A stretch of 64,000 nt of DNA from Flavobacterium sp. N502536 (GCF_025947345.1 NZ_CP110011.1:1798001-1862000); one strand, 5' to 3'; shown: positions 18,315 through 27,084, counted from the stretch's first letter. Notes: generated by a model not told the origin, from the sequence alone. A program made the numbers and translations.

Positions 18315-19502
18315 TTATATAATCTTTGTTTTATTTTTAGCACTAAAAGCGGTTAAAAGCAAATAACTGATTAAACCTGCTGAGAGCGCTAAAACGGATG
18401 CTAAAATAAGACTTCCCACGATATATTGTGTAGCATTTTTTTGAATATCATCGAGTGTAAGCGAGCCATCTAAAGTTAGTGCAACATCATTCGAAACAAA
18501 ATAACTTCCCATTTTTAAAGAACCGTAAATAACAAACGGGATGAACGGCGGAAAACTCACATTGGAAGCCAGATAAGCAATCACTTTATTGAGCTTAAGT
18601 AAGGTAGCAAAAGTTAAAAGCAATACGGTTTGAAATCCCCAAAAAGGAGAAATTCCGATAAAAATGCCCAAAGCAATTGCCGCCGATTTCTTAAAATTAG
18701 AATCGCTGCTCTCTAAAATATCTTCAAGGAAGAATCGTTTAAAACCTTTTTTTTTTGCTCTTCTAAAAAAATCTCTCGGTTTAATATACAGCAAGGCATT
18801 AAGAACCAAAACGGTATTTAAGATACTGATTCGCGTAAAGTCTTTAAAGGGACGAAAGTGTGAAACACGTTCAGCGGGATCGTACAAAATCTGAATCGGA
18901 ATGTTTTTAACGACAATACCTTTCCAGGCAGAGCGAACGATTACTTCAATTTCAAACTCAAATTTATTGGTATAAAAGCGTTTCGGAATGAGTCGTAAAG
19001 GATAGAGTCTGTAACCAGATTGGGTATCGTCAAGTTTAATTCCGGTTTCAAATTTAAACCAGAAATTAGAAAATTTATTTCCGAAACTACTTTTTTTAGG
19101 CACATTTTCCTGTGTCATATTGCGGCTTCCAATCAATAAGGAGTTGGGTTCGTTTTGAATCGCAGCAATAAAATTCGGAATATCTGAAGCAAAATGCTGT
19201 CCGTCTGAATCAATGGTAATGGCATACTCAAAATTCAACTCGATTGCTTTTCTGAAACCATTTCTTAAGGCTCTTCCTTTTCCCAGATTTTCAGGATGAT
19301 GAATTTGAGTGTATTGCGAATAGTGTTTCAGGATTTCAAAAGTTTCATCCGTCGAACCATCATTAACAATAATGATATTTGAAGTGAAATCTAAGACAGA
19401 ATCCAGCACTCTTCTCAGCGTTTTATGATTATTGTACGTTGGAACAATAACACAAAAGTGAGTCGAACTTAACAATTCCTGCTGTGGTAAAGTAGGTTTC
19501 AT
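18315..19502 (-). CDS. Glycosyltransferase family 2 fused to DUF2062
   Basis: Residues about 12-235 are a GT-A glycosyltransferase of family 2: VIVPTYNNHKTLRRVLDSVL, VNDGSTDET, the metal-binding DSDGQH, and a DDTQSGYRLYP motif seen in dolichol-phosphate-mannose-synthase-like enzymes. Residues about 255-390 are a DUF2062 membrane domain (GIFIGISPFWGFQTVLLLTF) with three or four helices. It would transfer a sugar from a nucleotide donor to a lipid or pigment at the inner membrane; donor and acceptor are unknown. This fusion is common in flexirubin and aryl-polyene loci. Confidence 0.83.
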   Translation of the reverse strand: MKPTLPQQELLSSTHFCVIVPTYNNHKTLRRVLDSVLDFTSNIIIVNDGSTDETFEILKHYSQYTQIHHPENLGKGRALRNGFRKAIELNFEYAITIDSDGQHFASDIPNFIAAIQNEPNSLLIGSRNMTQENVPKKSSFGNKFSNFWFKFETGIKLDDTQSGYRLYPLRLIPKRFYTNKFEFEIEVIVRSAWKGIVVKNIPIQILYDPAERVSHFRPFKDFTRISILNTVLVLNALLYIKPRDFFRRAKKKGFKRFFLEDILESSDSNFKKSAAIALGIFIGISPFWGFQTVLLLTFATLLKLNKVIAYLASNVSFPPFIPFVIYGSLKMGSYFVSNDVALTLDGSLTLDDIQKNATQYIVGSLILASVLALSAGLISYLLLTAFSAKNKTKII

Positions 19503-19521
19503 GGGGATTTTTTTCCTTAGT

Positions 19522-20007
19522 TTACTTTACAAATTGTCTCTCTTTTTCAGAGAAACTCTTTGATTGTAAAATAAAGTCTTTTAGGTATTCTTTTAAAGTG
19601 GCATTTTGCTCAGCGTAGTGGTCCGTGAGGTATTTTTTGTCTTCTTTAATGTTTTTTTTATAACCGGTAATTCCGGGAACGTTCTCCTGAATGCTCAAAC
19701 GAATCATTCGCATTTCAATATTATTCGGATCGTTTTTTATAGTGGCTTCCAATAATTTGGCACCTTCTTTAAAACGGGCCATTTTATTTTTTAACCGATC
19801 TTCATATTTTGAATCCAATAAAATAGAGGCCGCTTTGTAGGCCACCAAAATGGTATCATCGTTGTTAGAAACAGCGGCGAGTTTTTGTGAAAATTCTTTA
19901 GCATTCGATTCTGATTTTGTGACGTCAGAGTACATTTTTCTAACGCTGGCCAAATCCGGAGTACCTGCAAAATTAATCCATAAAAGTAAAGACAGTAATA
20001 GTTTCAT
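19522..20007 (-). CDS. Hypothetical periplasmic protein of pigment cluster
   Basis: A 161-aa protein with a weak N-terminal signal peptide (MKLLLSLLLWINFAG) and a mainly helical, Lys-rich remainder (KFKEGAKLLEATIKNDPNNI-like TPR-style helices near residue 85). No catalytic motif is recognised. It lies 2 nt after the hot-dog gene and 19 nt before the GT2 gene, so it belongs to the operon. Confidence 0.7.
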   Translation of the reverse strand: MKLLLSLLLWINFAGTPDLASVRKMYSDVTKSESNAKEFSQKLAAVSNNDDTILVAYKAASILLDSKYEDRLKNKMARFKEGAKLLEATIKNDPNNIEMRMIRLSIQENVPGITGYKKNIKEDKKYLTDHYAEQNATLKEYLKDFILQSKSFSEKERQFVK

Positions 20008-20009
20008 AG

Positions 20010-20381
20010 TTATATCTTTTTGTACACATTGCTCAGTTTCAGGGCAACGGTGTCGTTAAAATAAGTGGTGTTTTTCACCTTAACCAAATCTTCTTCTGTT
20101 GTAACGATATCCAGTTCTAAACGCAATTCAGGATTTATTTCGGGATTGATTAATGCCATAAATTTTACATTTGAAAGCGTCTGGATCATCAAAGTACTTT
20201 TGGTAATTGACTCTGTAAGCTCTTTAATAATCTGGATCATGCAAACTCCCGGCATAATTGGATTCCCCGGAAAATGACCTTTGAAAACGTCATGTTTTTC
20301 ATTGACCAAAATCGCAATTGTATATTTAGAATCTCCTGTTTTTTCTTCGGAAAGAACTGTGTAAAAATCTTTTAAAACCAT
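20010..20381 (-). CDS. FabZ-like hot-dog protein with His but no Glu
   Basis: A 123-aa hot-dog fold protein. The block FKGHFPGNPIMPGVCMIQ matches the FabZ dehydratase signature and keeps catalytic His36, but the paired acidic residue (Glu in FabZ, GVLxxEAMAQ) is Gln50 here. It could be a partner subunit of the Glu-bearing hot-dog proteins at 32707 and 33182, a binding subunit, or an altered dehydratase. It is tightly packed with its neighbours (2 nt to the next gene). Confidence 0.8.
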   Translation of the reverse strand: MVLKDFYTVLSEEKTGDSKYTIAILVNEKHDVFKGHFPGNPIMPGVCMIQIIKELTESITKSTLMIQTLSNVKFMALINPEINPELRLELDIVTTEEDLVKVKNTTYFNDTVALKLSNVYKKI

Positions 20382-20387
20382 ATTTTT

Positions 20388-21002
20388 TTATTTGCCAAAA
20401 GGATAAGAAACTCCTAATTGAAAACTAACATTTGTATTATAATCTCTAAACCAGTAATCATTATTGTTACCATTGCTGCCGTAATAATCACTATCCAGAA
20501 CATCCACAACTCCTTTTTTGAAACGAGCTTCAAAAGTTAATCCGGAAGGCAATCTATAACCAATACCCATTATAAACGCCAGGTCAATATCTGATTTTTC
20601 ATAAAGTAAATTGTCCTGTAATCTAAAGTCTAAAGTTGGACCAACTTGAAACTGAAAGCCATTTTTTAAAGTAAACTTATTAACCATAGCAATAGAAAGA
20701 TAGTCGATTTCTAAAGTTTTAGTTTGAACAACATCATTGCCATTATTATAACTGATAAAAGTTTTAACATTACTCGCTCCTTGTTGGCTATAAGTAATTT
20801 CCGGCTGTAACGTGTAAATTTTAGTTAATTTGATTTCACCAAAACCTCCGATATAAAAATCAGTTCTATAGTCTGAACGGGTATTGGAGAATGTAGAAAA
20901 AGAAGCCCCGGCTCTTAAACCCGGTTTAAATGTTACTTGTGCCTGTACACTTGTTAGGGCAAACAAGGCCAATACGATAATTACTAAATTTCTTTTGTTC
21001 AT
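20388..21002 (-). CDS. Outer-membrane beta-barrel protein (copy 1)
   Basis: A 204-aa protein with a signal peptide (cleavage about residue 21, SVQAQ) and alternating aromatic beta strands typical of the small porin-like OMP family, ending in FQLGVSYPFGK. Conserved blocks ITYSQQGAS, VGPTLDF and LPSGLTFEARFKKGVVDV are shared with the adjacent gene 8 nt upstream, so the pair is a tandem duplication. It probably anchors or places pigment in the outer membrane; that is inferred from position only. Confidence 0.82.
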   Translation of the reverse strand: MNKRNLVIIVLALFALTSVQAQVTFKPGLRAGASFSTFSNTRSDYRTDFYIGGFGEIKLTKIYTLQPEITYSQQGASNVKTFISYNNGNDVVQTKTLEIDYLSIAMVNKFTLKNGFQFQVGPTLDFRLQDNLLYEKSDIDLAFIMGIGYRLPSGLTFEARFKKGVVDVLDSDYYGSNGNNNDYWFRDYNTNVSFQLGVSYPFGK

Positions 21003-21010
21003 GATTTAAT

Positions 21011-21640
21011 TTATTTTACTTTGAAAGTGTAACTAATACCTATTTGGAAAACCTGATTTAAAGTAATGTCATCATAATAGCGTCTGTTTTCATTGTCATA
21101 ATCATATCTGTCATATCCATAAATATCAACTAATCCTTGTTTTAAGCGGGCTTCAAAAGTTAATCCGTTTGGCAGGGTATATCCAACTCCGCCAACAATA
21201 GCAAAATCTACATCAACAGGGTTCTCTCCAAATTTGTCAAAATTATCATTGGTTTTAAAATCTATAGATGGACCTGCTAATACGTGGAAACCTTTTCCTT
21301 TAAAATTAAATTTAGCCACTGCTCCAAGTGTCAGATAATTTATTTCGGCTTTCTGACTTCTGCGACGGGAAGTATTGTTGTCAAAATCTAAATAAGACAG
21401 ACGAATATCAGCACCCTGTCTCGAATAATTCAACTCCGGTTGCAACGTAAAATATTTATTGAATTTTATAGCCATTAATGCACCAAGATAAAAATCAGAT
21501 TTTGAACTGCTATTTTCCGGCATATTACTTAAATCCGATATATTTAAACCTCCTCGAAATCCCGGACTAACCTTTACCTGGGCATTTGACGTTATAATTC
21601 CAACAAATAAAACGAAGGCAATTACGGTTATTTTTCTCAT
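21011..21640 (-). CDS. Outer-membrane beta-barrel protein (copy 2)
   Basis: A 209-aa paralogue of the gene 8 nt downstream. It has a signal peptide (ITSNAQ, about residue 20) and the same blocks: LNYSRQGAD, AGPSIDFKTNDN, LPNGLTFEARLKQGLVDIYG, and a C-terminal strand FQIGISYTFKVK. The two copies differ most in the surface-loop segments (residues about 75-95 and 180-195), as expected for a barrel duplicated some time ago. Confidence 0.82.
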   Translation of the reverse strand: MRKITVIAFVLFVGIITSNAQVKVSPGFRGGLNISDLSNMPENSSSKSDFYLGALMAIKFNKYFTLQPELNYSRQGADIRLSYLDFDNNTSRRRSQKAEINYLTLGAVAKFNFKGKGFHVLAGPSIDFKTNDNFDKFGENPVDVDFAIVGGVGYTLPNGLTFEARLKQGLVDIYGYDRYDYDNENRRYYDDITLNQVFQIGISYTFKVK

Positions 21641-21677
21641 TTTGGTCTTGATTTAAGTTTAGGTTTAGTTTAAATTT

Positions 21678-22313
21678 TTATTCTGATTTAAAGTAATTTA
21701 ATTCAATTTTCAACTTAATATTTTGATGATTAATCAAAATCTTCTCGGCAAAAATATCGTTTTCTGAACTAAATGTCAGTGTAAATTTTTCTTTTGTTTT
21801 AGAAGACTGAACGACCTTTTCTAATTTGTGATCTTTTTTGGAGATAAAAAGATAGTTGTCCCGCTTCCCATCCGGTGATTTATAAATGTCAGCAGATTCG
21901 TTTTCAAACTGTTGCTGAATCAGATAATCCTTTTTTAGTAACAAACGGAAATCTTCTTTTAGTGTATGAATCAGGATTTTTCGGTCTAATTCAGATACAA
22001 TCGAATTGACTTTAAAGTCCGTTTCAGAAATCTCAAAATCTAGTAGTTTGTTGCCAAATTCGGTAGTAAAAACAATACGATGTGTAGTGTCATTGATCTT
22101 TTTGGCGATGAAGATTCCCGACATTTCATGACCGTAAACCGTAATGTTGGTTTTATACACATAATCGGTTTTTGAATCGGCGAAATAAGGAACCTGATAA
22201 GACGTTCGGTCTAGTTTTTTAGGGGTGTAGTTTTTTGTGACTGCGCTACAAGAAACCAAAACAATCGCCAGAAAGCAATTAATTATTAAAAACGGAATCG
22301 TCGATTTTTGCAT
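21678..22313 (-). CDS. Pigment-cluster lipoprotein (possibly DUF3261-like)
   Basis: A 211-aa lipoprotein: an N-terminal hydrophobic stretch ends in lipobox LVSC (Cys22), followed by a beta-rich domain (ITVYGHEMSGIFIAKKIND, then FTTEFGNKLLDFEIS). Aryl-polyene clusters usually carry a DUF3261 lipoprotein next to LolA, and length and strand pattern fit, but I cannot confirm the family. The ATG at 22313 lies 35 nt inside the LolA-like gene, so the two are probably translationally coupled and act together in lipid or pigment transfer across the periplasm. Confidence 0.72.
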   Translation of the reverse strand: MQKSTIPFLIINCFLAIVLVSCSAVTKNYTPKKLDRTSYQVPYFADSKTDYVYKTNITVYGHEMSGIFIAKKINDTTHRIVFTTEFGNKLLDFEISETDFKVNSIVSELDRKILIHTLKEDFRLLLKKDYLIQQQFENESADIYKSPDGKRDNYLFISKKDHKLEKVVQSSKTKEKFTLTFSSENDIFAEKILINHQNIKLKIELNYFKSE

Positions 22314-22905
22314 TGATCACTTTATTTTTAAGTACAATTCGGGTATAATCTTCAGAGGATTCTAATAGTTTAACCTGAACTACAGTTGCTTCTTCTTTGT
22401 CAAAAGTCAGTTCAATTTGTTTGATGTATTTTTTTAAGGTGGCGTCTTTCGGAACAAATTTAGCTATATTTTGTCCTTTTGATTTGAAATAAGAAATCGT
22501 AAATTCTTTGTCGTCAAACATATTGCCGCTTACGCTTCCAACAATTAATTTGTTGATTCTTCCAAAGATCTTACTGTTGCCAATATCAACGGCACTTTTC
22601 TTGCCTTCGTCGTTAATGAGGATTTTCCCATTCTTAAAAACAATACTGTAATTATATGGTTTTTTGTATTGCCATTGCAGTAAGGAAGGCTCTTTAAAAA
22701 TCATCTTTCCCGAAGTTTCGATGTCTTTTGATAAAAAATCAAGATGTTTGTACTGAACAAAATCAGTACTCAGGGTTTTTATTTTTTTTGAAACTACATT
22801 TACATCCTGTTTGAAAGCAGTAATTTCCGCATCAGACATTTTCTGTTCCTGGGCAAACAAATTGCCTGAAATCAATAGAAGTAGTAGTGCTATTTTAGTT
22901 TTCAT
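22279..22905 (-). CDS. LolA-like lipoprotein carrier
   Basis: A 208-aa protein with a signal peptide (LLISGNLFAQ) and the LolA fold: a helical start with KIKTLSTDFVQYKHLDFLSK, then MIFKEPSLLQWQYKKPYNYSIVFKNG, which matches the LolA region that reads GKFxFxxPxxxRWxYxxP in other bacteria. It would chaperone a hydrophobic lipid-modified or polyene molecule from the MMPL exporter to the outer membrane. It overlaps the lipoprotein gene by 35 nt. Confidence 0.85.
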   Translation of the reverse strand: MKTKIALLLLLISGNLFAQEQKMSDAEITAFKQDVNVVSKKIKTLSTDFVQYKHLDFLSKDIETSGKMIFKEPSLLQWQYKKPYNYSIVFKNGKILINDEGKKSAVDIGNSKIFGRINKLIVGSVSGNMFDDKEFTISYFKSKGQNIAKFVPKDATLKKYIKQIELTFDKEEATVVQVKLLESSEDYTRIVLKNKVINAKIDDSVFNN

Positions 22906-22936
22906 ATTTATTACGAATTGCGCTTTATTATTTTGC

Positions 22937-23021
22937 CACAGATTAAAGGATTTTCACAGATTAAATTATTAGAATCCGTTTTTTATCCGCGTCTTCGCGT
23001 AAGCGAATCTGCTTCATCCGC
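22937..23021. repeat. Intergenic CACAGATTAA-type repeat
   Basis: CACAGATTAAAGGATTTT is followed by a second CACAGATTAA (to 22964), then a GC-richer stretch with TCCGCGTCTTCGCG and TCCGCGTTC. It fills the only sizeable gap between the deacetylase and LolA genes and looks like a dispersed flavobacterial repeat, not coding sequence. Confidence 0.6.
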
Positions 23022-23023
23022 GT

Positions 23024-23800
23024 TCAGTTTTCATAAGCTTTAAGATTCAAAAGTTCTTCGGTTGAAATCACGGTATACTTGTTTTGCTGCAAAAATTGCA
23101 AAAACTGTTCCAATACTAAAACAGAGTGTGATCCGGTGTCGTGTAAAAGTACAATTCCACCAGGAGAAATACGTTTTATAATTCGGTTGAAAATTAAAGT
23201 CTGATTTTTGGTTCCGCCATCCAGCGAGCGGATATTCCATCCTATTACTTTGTGACCGGTGGTTTTTAAAGCCCTTCTGATCGAAGGTGTTGTAACTCCG
23301 TAGGGCGGACGAAAGAAGTTTATTTTTTTGGAGGTGTATTTTTCCAGAAGCGTATCTGTTTTTTTGATTTCTTCTCTTATTGTTTTGGCAGTGTAAAAAT
23401 CAAAAAAATTAGAATGACTGTACGAATGATTACCAACCAAATGCCCTTCGTCAATAATTTGCTTTACAATCTCAGGATGTTTTTCAATGTTTTTTCCAAT
23501 GCAAAAGAAAGTCGCTTTTACCTTGTATTTTTTCAATAATTCCAGAACTTCTAAAGTAAAAATGCCTGGTCCGTCATCGAACGTAATGGCAATTTTTTTT
23601 TCGGTTTCCAACGGATTATTGCAGTATGCTTTTACATGATAATTAGAAGAAATTATGGAAGAGCCTACCGCGTTTATGCCTAACCAAATTAAAACAATTG
23701 CGATAAACCATACCCAGTTAATTGCGATATACAGCTTTAGAAAAAGCAATAGCAGCAATAAAAAGAGAAAGAATAACGAAATGTTTTTATGCGTTATCAT
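23024..23800 (-). CDS. Polysaccharide deacetylase family protein
   Basis: A 258-aa protein with an N-terminal membrane region (two hydrophobic stretches, residues 8-50) and a NodB-homology domain. Motif 1 is ITFDDGPG (Asp75-Asp76), motif 2 is HSYSH (metal ligands His125 and His129), and motif 3 is FRPPYG. These enzymes remove N-acetyl groups from polysaccharides or peptidoglycan. Its role in pigment synthesis is unclear; it could trim a glycosylated intermediate or modify the envelope. It overlaps the chain-length-factor-like gene by 4 nt (ATGA). Confidence 0.87.
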   Translation of the reverse strand: MITHKNISLFFLFLLLLLLFLKLYIAINWVWFIAIVLIWLGINAVGSSIISSNYHVKAYCNNPLETEKKIAITFDDGPGIFTLEVLELLKKYKVKATFFCIGKNIEKHPEIVKQIIDEGHLVGNHSYSHSNFFDFYTAKTIREEIKKTDTLLEKYTSKKINFFRPPYGVTTPSIRRALKTTGHKVIGWNIRSLDGGTKNQTLIFNRIIKRISPGGIVLLHDTGSHSVLVLEQFLQFLQQNKYTVISTEELLNLKAYEN

Positions 23801-24864
23801 CTTGAAAGTAACGTAAAACTATGATTTTTTCCGTTGAGCTGATTGTACAATAAAATGGTTTGGTAAGCCGGTTTTTCAACCGAATTTGCTTTTATGATTT
23901 CAGGGATTTCCTGTGTTTTTAAAATTTTAGACGCCATCCATAAAGCAAAAGCCGATGCGGTATCGTACTCACCACTCAGATGTTTGTAATACAATTGAGG
24001 GGTTTGAGCGAAGGCCTTTTCAGTTAAATTTTTATAATAACTTTCAAAATCTACATTGCCGTCAAATCCTAAAATCAGAGCATCAACATCCGAAACGTTT
24101 AATTGATTGGATTTCAAAAAGGAGATAATTTCAGCTTCAATTTCGTTGTCTTCCAGGGTGTTTATGATCGCGATGTCGAGTACTTCAGCATAGGTAGTCT
24201 CTTTTCGCTCATTTTCTAAAACAAAAAAGCTGGCACCTTCTCCATAAACAGCACCGCTTGTAGTTGAATCTAAAAGGTTGTAAGGTTGCTGGTTGTCTTG
24301 TTTGATACGTCCTGACAATTTAAAAAGAGCAGTAGTATAATCGCCATTTTCATCAACTCCACCCACGAGAACCGATTGTGCTTCTTCTTCTTCAATTTGC
24401 ATTTTAGCATCTAAAAGTGCCGATTCAAAAGAAACAGCTCCGTTTACATAGGTAAAATTGTAACCGTTGCATTTTTGTAACAGTGCAATTTGAGCTCCAA
24501 CCGTATTATGGGTCGATTGAATAAAGGACGTTGGGGTCAAGAATTCCTCCTTATTATCAAGGATATTTTTTAGGAATTTTTCGGAGTCTTCGATGCATCC
24601 TAATCCTGTTCCGGTAATAATGGCATCCACATTCTCGATTTGTGCGTCTTTCATGGCAATTGCCGAAGCCACAATTCCGTTTTTGACTCCTTTTGCCATT
24701 CTTCTGATAGCTGCGGGAGAAATATAATCTTTGTAAACCGGCGGAACAATTTCAAGGACGTTTTGGTCGTGATTGTGTACGGCTTCTTCTAAAAAAACAG
24801 TATCAAATGTTTTTTGAGTCGAAATACAACCTATTCCATTTATATATGTTTTTTTTAATTGCAT
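23797..24864 (-). CDS. Catalytically empty ketosynthase-like protein (chain-length-factor-like)
   Basis: A 355-aa thiolase-fold protein clearly homologous to ketosynthases (GTGLGCIEDSEKF; FIQSTHNTVGAQIALL) but without catalytic residues. Aligning its YVNGAVSFESAL with ISTACSSAANAI of the neighbouring enzyme puts Ala143 at the Cys position. The HGTATP His is lost (ILGFDGNVDF) and the second His becomes Glu (LSGEYDTASAF). This is the pattern of a chain-length factor, the partner of a ketosynthase in type II polyketide synthases and in the ApeC/ApeO pair of aryl-polyene clusters. The gene starts 10 nt inside the active ketosynthase gene, supporting a heterodimer. Confidence 0.82.
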   Translation of the reverse strand: MQLKKTYINGIGCISTQKTFDTVFLEEAVHNHDQNVLEIVPPVYKDYISPAAIRRMAKGVKNGIVASAIAMKDAQIENVDAIITGTGLGCIEDSEKFLKNILDNKEEFLTPTSFIQSTHNTVGAQIALLQKCNGYNFTYVNGAVSFESALLDAKMQIEEEEAQSVLVGGVDENGDYTTALFKLSGRIKQDNQQPYNLLDSTTSGAVYGEGASFFVLENERKETTYAEVLDIAIINTLEDNEIEAEIISFLKSNQLNVSDVDALILGFDGNVDFESYYKNLTEKAFAQTPQLYYKHLSGEYDTASAFALWMASKILKTQEIPEIIKANSVEKPAYQTILLYNQLNGKNHSFTLLSR

Positions 24865-26054
24865 TTTGAAAATATAAGAGTCGAACAGTTACCCCCAAAT
24901 CCGAAAGAGTTGGACAAAACATGTTCGATATTTTTATTTTTTAAAGAAGTTTGCGGTTTTAAATCAAACTCTTCCATTGGTGTTTCGAAATTCAGGTTTG
25001 GATAAACCACGCTATGCTGAATGGCCAAAACGCTATAAACGGCTTCAATGGCTGCCGCAGCGGCCAAAGTATGCCCCGTAAAAGGTTTTGTCGAACTAAA
25101 ATCGGGAACTTTTTCGTCTCCGTAAATTCGAAGTAGTGCTCTTCCTTCAGAGAGGTCATTGTTGGGAGTTGCTGTTCCGTGAACGTTGATATAGTCAATA
25201 TCACCAGGTTTTAAACCCGAAATATCAAAGGCTTTTTTCATGGCCAGGTAAGCACCATCACCATTTTCTGAAGAAGCTGTTTGATGGAAAGCATCATTGG
25301 CATTACCATAACCTGAAACACGAGCCAGTACTTTTTTGTTTTGCTTTTTTACAACTTCATCAGATTCTAAAACCAGGAAAGCAGCTGCTTCACCCAGATT
25401 TAGTCCCTTGCGATCGTTGTCGAAAGGCTTGTTGTAATCGTCAGATAAAATCATGAGGGTTTTGAATCCGTTGATCGTGAATTTTGCCAAACCATCGGTT
25501 CCGCCAACAATTACGCGATCCAGTTTCCCGGATTTTATCAGTCTTGCACCCAACATAATGGCGTTTGCTGCCGATGAGCAGGCGGTACTTATGGTGGTAA
25601 CAATTCCTTTTAAACCTAATTCTTCTGCTATTTTTTCGGCTACATCACCACCATCGTGACAAGTAATGTATTTTACAAGTTCCGGATGTTTGAAATAATC
25701 GTAATAATGCTTTTCAGTCATATCCATTCCGCCCACGCTTGTTGCCGAAATAAGTCCGGTTCGGAATTCATTTATAGAAGTAATTCCGGCATTTTTAACG
25801 GCCTGTTTTGCGGCGAAAGTGCCAATCATGGCCGTTCTCGAAAAGTTATTATCAGGAGTAAGTTCTAATTCTTTGACCAATTCGTCATTGGTTTTTTTAA
25901 TTTCCCCTACTTTAATGATATCAGCGTGAACCGTTTCAATGTTTTCGATACGCGTTACCGCAACTTTATTTTCGATTAACGAAATGTAGTTTTCTTCGAT
26001 TGAATTTCCAATCGAGGAGATAATTCCCATTCCGGTTATTGCAACACCTTTCAT
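24855..26054 (-). CDS. Beta-ketoacyl-ACP synthase (KAS II type), KS partner
   Basis: A 399-aa ketosynthase with a complete catalytic triad: Cys159 (ISTACSSAAN), His292 (NVHGTATPNND) and His328 (KPFTGHTLAAA). It would condense malonyl-ACP with the growing aryl polyene. The gene overlaps the chain-length-factor-like gene, so these two probably form the KS-CLF dimer that sets the number of double bonds. A palindromic repeat separates it from the ACP gene. Confidence 0.88.
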   Translation of the reverse strand: MKGVAITGMGIISSIGNSIEENYISLIENKVAVTRIENIETVHADIIKVGEIKKTNDELVKELELTPDNNFSRTAMIGTFAAKQAVKNAGITSINEFRTGLISATSVGGMDMTEKHYYDYFKHPELVKYITCHDGGDVAEKIAEELGLKGIVTTISTACSSAANAIMLGARLIKSGKLDRVIVGGTDGLAKFTINGFKTLMILSDDYNKPFDNDRKGLNLGEAAAFLVLESDEVVKKQNKKVLARVSGYGNANDAFHQTASSENGDGAYLAMKKAFDISGLKPGDIDYINVHGTATPNNDLSEGRALLRIYGDEKVPDFSSTKPFTGHTLAAAAAIEAVYSVLAIQHSVVYPNLNFETPMEEFDLKPQTSLKNKNIEHVLSNSFGFGGNCSTLIFSKCN

Positions 26055-26057
26055 TTT

Positions 26058-26196
26058 TAGACTTGCTTAGATTATTGGATATTAGACTTCTCAGACATCA
26101 GACTTGCTTAGATTATTAGATATTAGACTTCTTAGATTTTGAAGTTTCTGACTTTTAGACAATTTTATAACTAGTCTAAAAATCTAAGCAAGTCTA
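26058..26196. repeat. Compound inverted and direct repeat
   Basis: A 15-nt unit TAGACTTGCTTAGAT (26058-26072) recurs as a direct repeat 42 nt later (26100-26113) and as a perfect inverse at 26182-26196. The RNA could form a long stem between the KS and ACP genes, so it may affect expression of the two sides of the operon. It resembles the CTTAG-type repeat at 9973. Confidence 0.75.
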
Positions 26197-26202
26197 AGCA
26201 GT

Positions 26203-26460
26203 CTATTTCGTTCTGTTAGCGCTAATGTACGCAGCCATAGTTTCGATGGATTGAAAGATGGTTTTCCCTTCTTTTGGATCAACCAGTTTAATTCCGTAAT
26301 CCTTATCTAAAATCACGATCAATTCAAGCGCATCAATGGAGTCTAAACCTAAACCATCTCCAAACAAAGGGTCGTTATCTGCAATATCTTCGATCGCGAT
26401 ATCTTCAAGGTTTAAAGTAGTAATGATTTTGTTTTTTAATTCTTCTTTTAATGCTTCCAT
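26203..26460 (-). CDS. Acyl carrier protein
   Basis: An 85-aa acidic four-helix carrier protein. The phosphopantetheine attachment motif GLDSID has Ser41. It would carry starter or polyene intermediates; whether it serves the aryl-polyene or the resorcinol branch cannot be read. It starts 2 nt after the stop of the KS-like gene upstream. Confidence 0.9.
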   Translation of the reverse strand: MEALKEELKNKIITTLNLEDIAIEDIADNDPLFGDGLGLDSIDALELIVILDKDYGIKLVDPKEGKTIFQSIETMAAYISANRTK

Positions 26461-26462
26461 GA

Positions 26463-27080
26463 TTATTTATTATATAATGTATTGATATTTTCGTTGTTAT
26501 ATTTTGTGCTTTCTTCTTTGCTAATGGTGCAAAGAAAAGCCTTGTAATCGTCGTTGAAAAATTCTACCCAGCCACAAAGAACCGTATCTGCTTTATTTGT
26601 ATTCAGAAGAATAGTAGAATAATTAGACATAAATTCAGTGTTAAAGGCATCAAATATAAAGAAAGAATTTTCACTTTTCAGCTGATGGCGAATACTTATT
26701 TCACCCAGACAAATATTTGGCAGTGTATAGACAAAAACCGCCGGGCTCGGAAAGTAGTTTTCTTTGTCGGAAATAGATTCCTGATATTTAACATCGGTAT
26801 CTAAACTCGATGATTTATTGGCCAGGACCAAGGCAATATTGTTTTCCTGTTCCGTTGAAGTTATCGGACTCAGAAGCAGTTCAGCTCCTAAAAAAGCCAG
26901 TTTGCTCAAAGCATCCATCTTGAAAAACTTCGGGTATTGCATGTCAAAATTGCGATAGGCCTGTTTGGAGAAATCAGCAAAATTCGTCGGTTCAATTTTG
27001 AAAACAGAAGTTCCGTTCAAAACAATTTCGTTGTTTTGGATGGTGATATAGGATTGTATGTAGGTTTTGTTTGGATTCAT
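26463..27080 (-). CDS. Short ketosynthase-like protein without active site
   Basis: A 205-aa protein resembling only the N-terminal half of a ketosynthase: YTLPNICLGEISIRHQ and FIFDAFNTEFMSNYST occupy the region around the active-site Cys, which is absent, and the protein ends before both His motifs. A complete KS is about 400 aa. It is a recurrent component of flexirubin-type clusters as I recall them, so probably a functional accessory (scaffold or CLF-like) rather than a decayed gene; no internal stops or frameshifts are seen. Confidence 0.65.
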   Translation of the reverse strand: MNPNKTYIQSYITIQNNEIVLNGTSVFKIEPTNFADFSKQAYRNFDMQYPKFFKMDALSKLAFLGAELLLSPITSTEQENNIALVLANKSSSLDTDVKYQESISDKENYFPSPAVFVYTLPNICLGEISIRHQLKSENSFFIFDAFNTEFMSNYSTILLNTNKADTVLCGWVEFFNDDYKAFLCTISKEESTKYNNENINTLYNK

Positions 27081-27084
27081 TATT

